Source: Nitrosomonas sp. (lineage in GTDB: Bacteria; Pseudomonadota; Gammaproteobacteria; Burkholderiales; Nitrosomonadaceae). Taken from it: a stretch of DNA of 64,000 bases. The stretch spans positions 478,575 to 542,574 of the forward strand of contig JAMXAG010000001.1 in the NCBI GenBank assembly GCA_024281675.1. Direction: 5' to 3'. Below, piece by piece: positions 18,975 through 28,227 of the stretch. Both the position numbers and the translations under genes were made by a program. The notes below the pieces were generated by a model. That model was given only the letters and a program-made list of their open reading frames with translations. It was not told where the DNA came from and did not search any database. Every line of letters starts with the position of its first letter. Within the stretch, counting starts at the first letter, position 1.

Positions 18975-19631
18975 CTATTGTGTGGCGCCATGTTTCTTTA
19001 ATAAACTTACAATACTGAAGTAGCCTGCTTTTTCCGCCCAGTTAAGCGAGTGTTCGCCATTTTCATTGCGAATATTGACATTAGCACCGCGCTCCAGCAA
19101 TAATTCCGCCACTGCGTAGTGATTGCCCCTGACGGCCATCATTAACGCGGTTGTGCCATTCGGAGATGTTGCATTGATATCAACTTTGGCATCGAGTAAG
19201 AAACGAATAATATCCAAAAATCCATTGGTCGCAGCATAGATCAGTGGATTCCACCCTGCATGATGAATTTCCGCGCCTTTCGAATAAAGCTGTTTTACCA
19301 TGTCGGTGCGACCATGATAGCTGGCCAGCATAATCGCTGTTTCACCATATTTATTGCGAAGGTTTGGATTTGCATTGAGCTTCAACAAAAAACTGGTTAG
19401 CCTCAAGTTGTCCGTTTGTGCTGCGATCATCAATGGCGTATAGCCTTGCTGATTGGGTTGGTCAGCATTTGCGCCGTTTTTAATAGCCTCAGAAGCTAAC
19501 GATAGACTATCTTTATCAATGGCGCGAAAGAAATCGCTTTGGGCATCCGCTGCAGCATTGAGTGGTAATAAAAATGTGATTGTAGCAATTGGAATCGCCA
19601 GAAAATTGAGCTTAATGCGATTGCAATTCAT
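18975..19631 (-). CDS. ankyrin repeat protein with signal peptide
   Basis: 218 residues from ATG 19631 (MNCNRIKLNFLAIPIATITFLLPLNAAADAQ). The N-terminus is a signal peptide. The rest is about five ankyrin repeats: units such as QGYTPLMIAAQTDNLRLTSFLL, YGETAIMLASYHGRTDMVKQL, NPLIYAATNGFLDIIRFLL, GTTALMMAVRGNHYAVAELLL and NGEHSLNWAEKAGYFSIVSLL. The chosen start overlaps the 3' end of tatD by 20 bp in another frame, a common coupling in this position. It is a probable periplasmic protein-interaction scaffold of unknown partner. Confidence 0.85.
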   Translation of the reverse strand: MNCNRIKLNFLAIPIATITFLLPLNAAADAQSDFFRAIDKDSLSLASEAIKNGANADQPNQQGYTPLMIAAQTDNLRLTSFLLKLNANPNLRNKYGETAIMLASYHGRTDMVKQLYSKGAEIHHAGWNPLIYAATNGFLDIIRFLLDAKVDINATSPNGTTALMMAVRGNHYAVAELLLERGANVNIRNENGEHSLNWAEKAGYFSIVSLLKKHGATQ

Positions 19632-20397
19632 TTTTGTCGAGTTTGAACAAATCAAAAAAATTGTGTGTTGTTGCGATGGCAATTTCATCTACAGTGACTT
19701 GGCGAAGTTTTGCAATCTCTTCGGCTACGTATCGTACAAATGCGGGTTGGTTGGTTTTGCCACGAAAAGGCACCGGTGCTAAATACGGGGAATCGGTTTC
19801 AATTAATATTCGGTGTAATGGAACATTCTTGGCGACTTCCTTAAGCGTCACAGCATTTTTGAAAGTCACGATACCCGAAAAGGAGATATAGAAATTCATT
19901 GCGATGGCTTGTTCAGCAACTTCCCAACTTTCGGTAAAACAGTGCATTACACCGCCTACCTCATGCGCGCCTTCCTCTTGCATAATGCGCAGTGTATCGG
20001 TTGCTGCCGAACGTGTGTGTATGATCAGCGGTTTGTTGATTTTTTTCGCTGCGCGGATGTGCTGGCGAAAGCGCTCCCGCTGCCATTCCAGATCGCCTTG
20101 CAAGCGGTAATAATCCAAACCCGTTTCACCAATAGCAATGATTTTGGGATGATCGGCTAATCCAGCCAATTCATCGGCACTGGGTTCACGTTGATCTTCA
20201 TAATCAGGATGAATGCCCACAGAAGCAAACAAGTTTTGATGCTTCTCTGCTAAAGCAAGAACGCGGGGGAAATTCGGCAAATCGACGCTGACACAAAGTG
20301 CATGCGTGACTTGGTTCTCTTGCATGTTTCTTAGCAATACATCCAGATCTTTGGCCAGATCAGGAAAATCAAGATGGCAATGGGAATCGATAAACAT
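19612..20397 (-). CDS. tatD: TatD family metal-dependent hydrolase (DNase)
   Basis: 261 residues. MFIDSHCHLDFPDL provides the first metal-binding His pair; ETGLDYY the bridging Glu; HTRSA the next His; GVMHCFTES another; and ETDSPYLAP the catalytic Asp. All match the YcfH/TatD amidohydrolase-fold family, whose members are metal-dependent 3'-5' DNases. The 3' end overlaps the start of the ankyrin-protein gene. Confidence 0.93.
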   Translation of the reverse strand: MFIDSHCHLDFPDLAKDLDVLLRNMQENQVTHALCVSVDLPNFPRVLALAEKHQNLFASVGIHPDYEDQREPSADELAGLADHPKIIAIGETGLDYYRLQGDLEWQRERFRQHIRAAKKINKPLIIHTRSAATDTLRIMQEEGAHEVGGVMHCFTESWEVAEQAIAMNFYISFSGIVTFKNAVTLKEVAKNVPLHRILIETDSPYLAPVPFRGKTNQPAFVRYVAEEIAKLRQVTVDEIAIATTHNFFDLFKLDKNELQSH

Positions 20398-20509
20398 ACG
20401 AAAACGAATAGAGAATAGTATTAAGTCAGGTTAATCTTGAGTTTGATTGTTACTCATTTATGCATATTGCTGGCTTGTATTTCGGTTTTTAATGCGAGTG
20501 GTGTGTTAT

Positions 20510-21355
20510 TCAGTCACCAGTAAATAAACTAATGATACCATCCAGTCCTACATAGTCGATGGCATAAGTGGCTTGTTGTTTGACGATCGGCTTGGCATGG
20601 TATGCGATACTGACTCCCGCTTCATGCATCATATCCAGATCATTGGCACCATCTCCGACCGCGATCGTTTGCGCACTGTGTATTCCGAGTTGCTGTTGGA
20701 TTGTTCTGAGTTTCTCGGCTTTGCCTTCTCTGCCAAGAATTTTTCCTACTACTTTTCCAGTAAGTTTTTCATTTTCGATTTCTAATACGTTGGCGCTCGA
20801 AAAATCTAACCGTAGCTTTTCATGAATGCGATCTGTAAAAAACGTAAATCCTCCGGAAATGACCATAGTTTTTATACCATGCTTATTTGCTTGCTGCAGC
20901 ATTCTTTCTGCGCCCGGACTGAGCTTGACGCGCTCATCATACACGCTTTGTAGCACGTCCTGATGCAGGCCTTGCAGAAGCGCGGTACGACGAGTCAGAC
21001 TTTCTTCAAAGCTTATTTCACCACGCATGGTTTGTAATGTGATTTCAGAAACTTGGGGTTTGATATGCAGCATGTCTGCGATTTCATCTATGGTCTCAAC
21101 CGCGAGGAGCGTGGAATCCATATCCATAGCGATAAGTTTGAAATCAGAAAGTTTACGGGCTGGATCGACGAAAGCAAAATCCAATTGCGCTTGTGCACAG
21201 TATTCTGCAATTTCTACGCTGCTTTCCGTATGTGTCGCATGCGTTAAGCGGAAAGCTTGTCCGGTAATTCTTTCAATACCATCGGCGAGTGATAGTTTTG
21301 CAATCGCACGTAAATCACTATTGTTGATGTCCAGACCTTGGATGATAAGATTCAT
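20510..21355 (-). CDS. serB: phosphoserine phosphatase
   Basis: HAD-superfamily phosphatase that releases L-serine from O-phosphoserine. 281 residues. Motif I is AMDMDSTLL (nucleophile Asp), motif II is MVISGGFTFFTD, the Lys of motif III is in the GREGKAEKL region, and motif IV is AVGDGANDLDMM. An N-terminal segment of about 70 residues (ACT-like position) precedes the HAD core. It lies between tatD and an HDOD-GGDEF gene on the same strand, 23 bp from the latter. Confidence 0.95.
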   Translation of the reverse strand: MNLIIQGLDINNSDLRAIAKLSLADGIERITGQAFRLTHATHTESSVEIAEYCAQAQLDFAFVDPARKLSDFKLIAMDMDSTLLAVETIDEIADMLHIKPQVSEITLQTMRGEISFEESLTRRTALLQGLHQDVLQSVYDERVKLSPGAERMLQQANKHGIKTMVISGGFTFFTDRIHEKLRLDFSSANVLEIENEKLTGKVVGKILGREGKAEKLRTIQQQLGIHSAQTIAVGDGANDLDMMHEAGVSIAYHAKPIVKQQATYAIDYVGLDGIISLFTGD

Positions 21356-21377
21356 GTAAAAGACAGAATGGGTGCGT

Positions 21378-22859
21378 TTAAAGCTTCAATGATGATAGCA
21401 AAGGGTGCCATTCGATAATGCGATTGCGACCAGAGTTTTTGGCCGCATAAAGTGCAGTGTCGGCGGCTTTTATCATATCCAGCGGAGTCAGAAAATTGTG
21501 CGTGTCTGCTTCATTCGAAGCTACGCCGATCGATGCCGTGATGTTAATAATTCGATCGTTGTCGACCTTGAAGTTAATGGTTGAAATGGAATCTTTTAGG
21601 CGTGAAATGAGATTTCTTGATGCAGCCAGCGTAGTTCCGGGTAAAATTAAAGCAAATTCTTCCCCGCCAAAACGACTGAGTGTGTCGTCTTGACGTATTT
21701 GTTCGAAGATCGCGCCTACTACTGCAGTAAGGAGCGCATCACCTGCTGTATGACCGTAGCTGTCGTTAATTTGCTTAAAGTAATCCAAGTCGATAATGGC
21801 TATGGTGAGAGGTAACTTATATTGTGCAGATAAGTGAAATTCACGAAGCAGAGTTTCATCAAAATAGAGGCGATTATAAGCGCCTGTCAATCCATCTCGC
21901 TGCGATTTTTCTTCCAACTCCTTAATTTTTGCTAAATTATGGACCACTAATAAGTCTTTTGCTTCGGACATGACATTTGCAGCATTCAGTGATCCATAGA
22001 TGTTGATATCAAACAAATCTTCGATGGATTTCAAACCGGCTTCCATAATTTTGATGACTTCAATCAATGTTTCGCAATCCGTGCCTAACCAATCGTGAGC
22101 GGCTTCAACCACGTTATCAAGCTTGTCGGCTTCTTGTGGAAAGAGAAAATAATCAGCCAGATAACGGGATGCGGCAACACAGGCTTGCAGTGTAGGTCCG
22201 TGACTTTTGGGGCCGGGATGGCTGTGGCTAGCAATGCAGCATAATGCGATATAGTCAGGAATGTGCCACTTTTTAAGTAAGGCATAACCCAGCTCGTCGT
22301 GCCCAAACCCAAAAGCTTTACGCTCAGCTTTCAGTAAGGAGTCATGGTTTTTGTGCGCTGAATAGAGCGGTTCATATTCTTCGGGCATGATTGCTGAAAA
22401 AGCAAGGATGCCAATTTCCTGAATCAGTCCTGCGAGTAATAGGTCATCTAAGAAACTTAAGGTGAGTTTTTCTCCCAGTGCACGGCAGGCAAGTGCTGAG
22501 GTGATTGAGCGGCGCCAGAAGTGATCGTGATTAAAAGAGGCTGAATATCCAGCGCGCGATCCTTTCATCAATGAACTACTTAATGAGAAGGAGAGTGCTA
22601 TTACGATAACAGAGTGGGTGCCAAGTATGCTAACAGCTTGCCGGATATTGGTAGCAACTCGCCGAGATTTGTATAAAGGCGCATTGGCTGTTTTAAGTAA
22701 TTTGGCGGAAAGCACTGGATCCATTGAGATGTATTGGCATGCAGTGCCAATATCTGCGTCAGGATTATTGGCTAATTCGATAATCTTTACAGCAACTGCT
22801 GGCAGGCTAGGCAGTGTGGCACAAAAATTTAGGCGGCTTTTTATATTTTCATCAAGCAC
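21378..22859 (-). CDS. HDOD domain diguanylate cyclase
   Basis: 493 residues. An N-terminal HDOD domain (about residues 10-215, with SLPAVAVKIIELANNPDADI and the QAVSILGTHSVI segment) precedes a linker and a C-terminal GGDEF domain (about 325-485). The cyclase active site is GGEEF in DTLSRFGGEEFALILPG, an accepted variant of GGDEF. DGLTGAYNRLYFDE marks the domain start. No signal or membrane segment, so cytosolic. Likely makes cyclic di-GMP; the HDOD domain suggests regulatory protein contacts. Divergent from pepA. Confidence 0.92.
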   Translation of the reverse strand: MLDENIKSRLNFCATLPSLPAVAVKIIELANNPDADIGTACQYISMDPVLSAKLLKTANAPLYKSRRVATNIRQAVSILGTHSVIVIALSFSLSSSLMKGSRAGYSASFNHDHFWRRSITSALACRALGEKLTLSFLDDLLLAGLIQEIGILAFSAIMPEEYEPLYSAHKNHDSLLKAERKAFGFGHDELGYALLKKWHIPDYIALCCIASHSHPGPKSHGPTLQACVAASRYLADYFLFPQEADKLDNVVEAAHDWLGTDCETLIEVIKIMEAGLKSIEDLFDINIYGSLNAANVMSEAKDLLVVHNLAKIKELEEKSQRDGLTGAYNRLYFDETLLREFHLSAQYKLPLTIAIIDLDYFKQINDSYGHTAGDALLTAVVGAIFEQIRQDDTLSRFGGEEFALILPGTTLAASRNLISRLKDSISTINFKVDNDRIINITASIGVASNEADTHNFLTPLDMIKAADTALYAAKNSGRNRIIEWHPLLSSLKL

Positions 22860-23079
22860 TTAATCATTCTCGCAGCTCAAATATATTGATTGGTTAATCA
22901 GTAATAATGTTCATTATAGTATAAAGGTTATTCAGATACTTGATTTGAGTAGGGTAGGAAAAAGAGGTTATTTTCCTTAGAAACATAACTGATTGTATGT
23001 TTGATGTTATTCTTTTTAATGTTGAAGTGTTATGCTACTTATTTTGAAAAATTAGGACAATTTCATAAAGGAGTCTGAG
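22860..23079. promoter_or_regulatory. divergent promoter region of the HDOD-GGDEF gene and pepA
   Basis: 220 bp AT-rich space between the divergent starts at 22859 (minus) and 23080 (plus). It must hold the promoters of both genes, but I cannot name a reliable -35/-10 pair by eye. The pepA SD (AAAGGAG) is clear at about 23068-23074. Confidence 0.4.
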
Positions 23080-24576
23080 GTGGATTTTGTAATAAAAGTG
23101 GGAACTGCTGAAAAACAACGAGGCGCATGTATGGTAGTGGGTGTTTTTGAATCCAGGAAATTAACTAATTCCGCGAAGATTCTGGACAAAGCTTCTCAAG
23201 GGTATATTAAAAATCTACTGGCTTTGGGGGACATGGAAGGTAAAGTTGGAACTTGCCTGTTATTACACCATGTTCCAGGTACTTTATTTAAAAGAGTGTT
23301 ATTAGTCGGATTGGGTAAGGAACAAGAATTCAATGAGAAATCCTTGCAAGGCGTGATGAGCTCGATTTTATCCACTTTGCAAAAAACAGGGGTAACCGAT
23401 GTGGCTTTGTTTTTGTCTGATTTTTCGATGAAAAGAAGCACTAATGATTGGAAAGTTTGCCAGATTGTGATTCAAGCAATGAGTAGCAGTTATCGATTTG
23501 ATCGACTTAAAAGTAATCCTGATCATGAAACAAGTAGCTTGCGGAAAGTGATTTGTTATATCGATAATCGTGCTGAACTCGAAGCGTGTGAACGTGCTAT
23601 GCATCAAGGGCTAGCGATTGCACAAGGAATGAATTTAGCGAAAGATTTAGGTAATTTGGCGCCGAATATTTGTACGCCCACTTATCTTGCCAAGCAGGCG
23701 AAAGATTTGGCCAAGTCGCACAAAATTAAAGTCGATGTGCTTGATGAGAAAGATATGGAAAAGCTGGGTATGGGGTCACTTTTGTCCGTTGCCCAGGGTA
23801 GCCAGGAGCCGGCCAAATTGATTGTTTTGGAATATTACGGATTAGAGAAGAAAGATAATCCATACGTACTGGTGGGAAAAGGTGTCACTTTTGATACGGG
23901 GGGAATTTCACTGAAACCGGCGGCAGAAATGGATGAGATGAAATTCGATATGAGTGGAGCGGGTAGCGTATTGGGGACATTGCATGCTGTTGCAGCAATG
24001 AAATTACCCATTAATGTTGTCGGCATTATCCCTACAACGGAAAATATGCCCAGTGGAAAGGCGACCAAACCGGGTGATGTGGTTACCAGCATGTCGAGGC
24101 AGACAATCGAAATCTTAAATACCGATGCGGAAGGTAGGCTGATACTTTGTGATGCACTGACCTATGCCGAACGTTTTCATCCTAAAGCAGTGGTCGACAT
24201 TGCCACATTGACAGGGGCGTGTGTCATTGCACTCGGTAATTTTACGAGTGGATTAATGGGGAATGATGATGATTTGGCGGAAGAATTATTAGCGGCTGGT
24301 GAGAAAATTGGTGACCGTGCATGGCGACTGCCTTTATGGGATGAATACCAAGACTTGCTGAAAAGTAATTTTGCCGATATGGCGAACATTGGTGGACGTG
24401 CTGCAGGAACAATTTCAGCTGCGTGCTTTTTATCGCGATTTACGAAGAAATATCGTTGGGCTCATTTGGATATTGCGGGAACTGCATGGAAATCAGGCAA
24501 AGATAAAGGTTCTACTGGACGTCCTGTTCCTTTATTATGCCAATTCTTGATGACGCAATCGCAAGTTAATAGTTAG
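23080..24576 (+). CDS. pepA: leucyl aminopeptidase (cytosol aminopeptidase, M17)
   Basis: 498 residues, GTG start at 23080 behind the SD AAAGGAG. The C-terminal catalytic domain has VGKGVTFDTGGISLKP (Zn-binding Lys/Asp), KFDMSGAGSV, and the family signature NTDAEGRLIL. The N-terminal domain has the expected macro-like fold sequence (VLLVGLGKE). It releases N-terminal residues from peptides; E. coli PepA also binds DNA in Xer recombination. holC follows 55 bp downstream, as in many proteobacteria. Confidence 0.96.
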   Translation: MDFVIKVGTAEKQRGACMVVGVFESRKLTNSAKILDKASQGYIKNLLALGDMEGKVGTCLLLHHVPGTLFKRVLLVGLGKEQEFNEKSLQGVMSSILSTLQKTGVTDVALFLSDFSMKRSTNDWKVCQIVIQAMSSSYRFDRLKSNPDHETSSLRKVICYIDNRAELEACERAMHQGLAIAQGMNLAKDLGNLAPNICTPTYLAKQAKDLAKSHKIKVDVLDEKDMEKLGMGSLLSVAQGSQEPAKLIVLEYYGLEKKDNPYVLVGKGVTFDTGGISLKPAAEMDEMKFDMSGAGSVLGTLHAVAAMKLPINVVGIIPTTENMPSGKATKPGDVVTSMSRQTIEILNTDAEGRLILCDALTYAERFHPKAVVDIATLTGACVIALGNFTSGLMGNDDDLAEELLAAGEKIGDRAWRLPLWDEYQDLLKSNFADMANIGGRAAGTISAACFLSRFTKKYRWAHLDIAGTAWKSGKDKGSTGRPVPLLCQFLMTQSQVNS

Positions 24577-24631
24577 TCGATGCTGTTTTCTGATGAGATT
24601 TGGTAGAGATAATTTAGGAATTTTAATGTGA

Positions 24632-25075
24632 ATGGCACAGATTTATTTTTATTCTGGTGCACGTGATAAATTAGTCGCTGCTTGTCGTCTTTGCGCTAAA
24701 GCTTTGCAGCAAAATATGCGGGTGCTTATTTATACACCCGATATTGCTCTGATGGAAAAGATGGATGAATTGCTGTGGACTTTTTCCGCGACTAGCTTTG
24801 TACCGCATTGCTCAGCGATAGGTAAAGGCAACGAACAAATATATAGCGTGTCACCGGTGATTATTAGCAATCAAATTCATTCTGATCAAGGTTATGATGT
24901 TTTGTTGAATCTGCATGATCAATGTCCGCCATTATTTGAACAGTTTGGTCGATTAATCGAAATAGCCGATCTGTCCAATCAAGACAGTGAGAATGCTCGT
25001 GAGCGTTACCGCAACTATAAGCAAATGGGATTGCACATCCAGCATTATGATTTAAATGATTCGGTACTTTCTTAA
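24632..25075 (+). CDS. holC: DNA polymerase III subunit chi
   Basis: 147 residues, matching the HolC family: IYFYSGARDKLVAACRLCAKALQQNMRVLIYTP at the N-terminus, LLWTFSATSFVPH in the middle and the GYDVLLNLHDQCPPLFEQF core. Chi links the clamp loader to SSB at the replication fork. pepA-holC adjacency supports the call. The usual downstream partner valS is not present; a small hypothetical gene follows instead. Confidence 0.9.
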   Translation: MAQIYFYSGARDKLVAACRLCAKALQQNMRVLIYTPDIALMEKMDELLWTFSATSFVPHCSAIGKGNEQIYSVSPVIISNQIHSDQGYDVLLNLHDQCPPLFEQFGRLIEIADLSNQDSENARERYRNYKQMGLHIQHYDLNDSVLS

Positions 25076-25098
25076 AATTATTGATTTGATACATTATT

Positions 25099-25473
25099 AT
25101 GTTTGAAAACAACTCTTCTACAGATCTTGATGATGCGGAGATACTTGAAAAATTTAGTAATCTACTGAATAAATATCAGAATCAGATTGAAGGCGGAGTT
25201 AATAACACGCAGCACGAAAATTCCGAATCAATAGGGCTTGTTGGAGGAGATCGATCAAAGTTAGACCAAAGCAATATACCGGTACTCTCAGAAATGGTAG
25301 TGCTTCATCAGTCTGTTATGCAATTGCACACTAGAAAAACCTCACCGATCCGATGTGTGTTGGATGTCGCTTTAAAAGATGTGGGTATCGAAATGAATAA
25401 TCTTGACCGAAATGCTTTGGCAGATGCATTGGAGACTCGTCTTGCCGAGCCAAAAAAACCAAACCATCCTTAA
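25099..25473 (+). CDS. hypothetical protein
   Basis: 124 residues, hydrophilic, with no signal peptide or membrane segment. The C-terminal half (LVVLHQSVMQL-like region then IRCVLDVALKDVGIEMNNLDRNALADALETRL) looks like a small conserved helical domain. It begins 23 bp after holC on the same strand, so it is probably in the pepA-holC transcript. Function unknown; replication-linked context only. Confidence 0.6.
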   Translation: MFENNSSTDLDDAEILEKFSNLLNKYQNQIEGGVNNTQHENSESIGLVGGDRSKLDQSNIPVLSEMVVLHQSVMQLHTRKTSPIRCVLDVALKDVGIEMNNLDRNALADALETRLAEPKKPNHP

Positions 25474-25495
25474 TAGTAGTAAATCTTGTCACCAG

Positions 25496-28018
25496 CTAAT
25501 GGACTGTATATTGGTTTTGCGGAGCTGCTGAGGAAAATAGATACGGTTTAGCTAAACCAAATCCTTGCACATAGTCGATACCAATTTCTTCAAGTAACTG
25601 CAGTGTTTGAATGTCTTCAACCCATTCTGCGATGGTTTCTAATTTCATGTGATGCGCAATGTGATTGATCGATTCAATCATGGCTCGATCAACCGTATCA
25701 TTGCGGAGGTTTCTAATGAGCTGGCCATTAATTTTTAAGTAATCGATGGGAATATTCTTTAAATAACTAAAAGAAGTTAGATTGCCACCAAAATCATCCA
25801 TCGAAAAACGGCAACCTAAATTTTTGAGCGCAACAATAAACGTTACTACGCGTTGTAAATCAGCAAGCGCAATATTCTCAGTAATTTCAAAGCAAATGTT
25901 CGAAGGATGAAAAGCTTGTTGATTAAGATGATTGATAACATAATCTAGAAAATTTTCATTACTGAGGGCATGTGCAGATAGGTTGATAACATACATTCCT
26001 CTAGATTGTTGTTTAAGTCGGATATTGATGAGTTCCAGCGATTCTTTGATGACCCAACGGTCAATTTCTACCATTTGATGATAGCGTTCTGCTATGGGCA
26101 AAAAAGAATTCGGTAGGATTAATTGATTTTTCTCACCATATAACCGCACTAAAATCTCGCCATGTTCCTTCAGGTTGCTGGAATGAGAAATGGCAACAAT
26201 TGGTTGAAAGTAAAGGCATAAATTCTGATTCGCTATGGCGTTCTGGATACGTGGCAGCCATTGAGTTTCATCATTGTCCTGTGCTGTAAAATCTTCTTCG
26301 TGATAGATTTGTACTTGATTGCGGCCTTGGTTTTTAGCAACCCTACAAGCATTATCAGCCGCATTCAAAACATCTTCTAATATTTGGTTGGCACGATTAA
26401 TTGAATAGAGGCCGATGCTGACACCGATGGAAAAAGTTCTGTCGTGCCATTGAAAACGAAAATCTTGTACTAATTCGCGTAAAGTGTTTGCAACTTGTAA
26501 GGCTTCTTCTTCAGGGCAGTGTTCTAAAATAATACCGAACTCATCACCACCCAGACGTGCAAGTGTGTCTCTGGTGCGTAATTTAGAATTTAGCAGCGCG
26601 GTGACTTGTCGTAATAAATCATCACCTGCACCGTGTCCGCAAGTGTCATTGATGATCTTGAATTGATCCAAATCTAGAAATAGTAGTGTATGAACATCAT
26701 ACCGACGAAATGATTTGAGTATTTTTCTTAAGCGTTTCTCAAACTCATTGCGATTTAACAAACCGGTTAGAGAGTCATGTGTGGCTTGATAAGTAAGTTT
26801 TTCGGTCAGTTTGCGTTGTTCCGTTACATCGCGAAAAATTAATACGCTGCCGATGATTTGGTTTTGGTGATTACGTATTGGTGCTACTGAGTAATCAATG
26901 ATGAATTCATGTTTGTCTCTCCGCGTCAGTATACATTCTAGATTTTTCTTGGATTTGCCAGCGCCGGCTGGAGGTAAGTCAATATAGAGTGGGTTTTCAA
27001 TAATATTTTGATTGATGATATCTTTAACTCGAAAGATTTCTTGTATTGGAATACCGTGAACTTTATCACTATTCCAGCCGGTGTATATTTCTGCGATTGG
27101 ATTGAGATAGGTGATTCGATCCATTGCATCTGTCGTGATGACGGCATCGCCAATACTGGCTAGAGTAACTTGGAACAATTCTTTTTCGCGATACAAGCGG
27201 TCATTTGATAAGGCCAATTCTGTTGTTCGCTCTAAAATGCGTTGTTCTAGTTCAAGTTTTGCGGTTTGTAATGCGCGTTGTGTAAGGTTTTTTTCGGTAA
27301 TTTGGTTTTGTAATTCCAAGTTTACAGTGTTCTGTAAGTTATGTGCTTGTTGTAAATGAGTAATTAAATCATGATTTTCAAATCGAAGATTTAATGAATC
27401 AATAATAGTCTGATGCAGTTGGCGTGAGATGCACCACATCAAAAAAGTAAAAAGTAAGAATGTAGCGCCAATTATGATGCGCTCATGACTTGGATGAGTG
27501 AATATATGATAGATATAAGGTGCAATAGCAGGAATTGTAAATAGCGCAAAGGCACCGGGGTATGAAGATAAAGCTGCCATCGCACCCGCAATCATTCCTC
27601 CCAGGATGTAGGCAAGAAATAACTGATACTGCATATTGTCTGAAACAAAGAAAGCTCCGCCGGCGACACCCCAAAGAATTCCAGATAGGCCTATACCAAC
27701 AAGAAAATAATGACCCCACTGAAGGGATGCTTCATTATCAGGATTCTTGCGAAAATAAGTAACTGCCAGTAAGAATCTGGCGAAAGTTAGTAAACAAATC
27801 GCGGAAAACCAACCCAGTAGTATCGGCTGAGAAATGTGATCCCATAAAATGAAAATGCAGGCAAAAGAAACCAATAAAGAGGCTATTAGCGCTTTGTTTG
27901 TTTGAAAATAGAGTAACCTGATTTGTTCTGCAAGCAATGCAATGGAATGATTGGATTGATCAGGTAAGTGATTTTTATCCAGGTGATTTAGATCTGATTG
28001 TTTTTCGTCAATCTTCAT
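25496..28018 (-). CDS. membrane-bound PAS-GGDEF-EAL cyclic di-GMP protein
   Basis: 840 residues. About six membrane helices lie between residues 35 and 210 (MASE-like sensor), followed by a helical linker, a PAS domain (about 280-395, AVITTDAMDRITYLNPIAE), a GGDEF domain (about 410-570, RLGGDEFGIIL intact) and an EAL domain (about 585-830). The EAL signature reads EILVRL instead of EALLRW, MDDFGG is kept, and IAEWVED replaces the usual AEGVE. The protein therefore probably makes c-di-GMP, with a phosphodiesterase half that may be altered. It is convergent with the hypothetical gene at 25099. Confidence 0.9.
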   Translation of the reverse strand: MKIDEKQSDLNHLDKNHLPDQSNHSIALLAEQIRLLYFQTNKALIASLLVSFACIFILWDHISQPILLGWFSAICLLTFARFLLAVTYFRKNPDNEASLQWGHYFLVGIGLSGILWGVAGGAFFVSDNMQYQLFLAYILGGMIAGAMAALSSYPGAFALFTIPAIAPYIYHIFTHPSHERIIIGATFLLFTFLMWCISRQLHQTIIDSLNLRFENHDLITHLQQAHNLQNTVNLELQNQITEKNLTQRALQTAKLELEQRILERTTELALSNDRLYREKELFQVTLASIGDAVITTDAMDRITYLNPIAEIYTGWNSDKVHGIPIQEIFRVKDIINQNIIENPLYIDLPPAGAGKSKKNLECILTRRDKHEFIIDYSVAPIRNHQNQIIGSVLIFRDVTEQRKLTEKLTYQATHDSLTGLLNRNEFEKRLRKILKSFRRYDVHTLLFLDLDQFKIINDTCGHGAGDDLLRQVTALLNSKLRTRDTLARLGGDEFGIILEHCPEEEALQVANTLRELVQDFRFQWHDRTFSIGVSIGLYSINRANQILEDVLNAADNACRVAKNQGRNQVQIYHEEDFTAQDNDETQWLPRIQNAIANQNLCLYFQPIVAISHSSNLKEHGEILVRLYGEKNQLILPNSFLPIAERYHQMVEIDRWVIKESLELINIRLKQQSRGMYVINLSAHALSNENFLDYVINHLNQQAFHPSNICFEITENIALADLQRVVTFIVALKNLGCRFSMDDFGGNLTSFSYLKNIPIDYLKINGQLIRNLRNDTVDRAMIESINHIAHHMKLETIAEWVEDIQTLQLLEEIGIDYVQGFGLAKPYLFSSAAPQNQYTVH

Positions 28019-28227
28019 TTCAAGTCTGGATTGAATTTATATGGTACTTCCCGTAGGAATCTAAATATGCTTAATTGATCAAAATTTCTTTCAAATCATT
28101 TGATTGAGCGTTGAAATAGTTATCGTACCAATTGCATAATCAGATTATACTCGTAGAAAAAACAGATAATAAAAAAAACACTGACCTTTCTTCATTAGGT
28201 AGCGTTAAATTTTTATCAGGAATAGCA

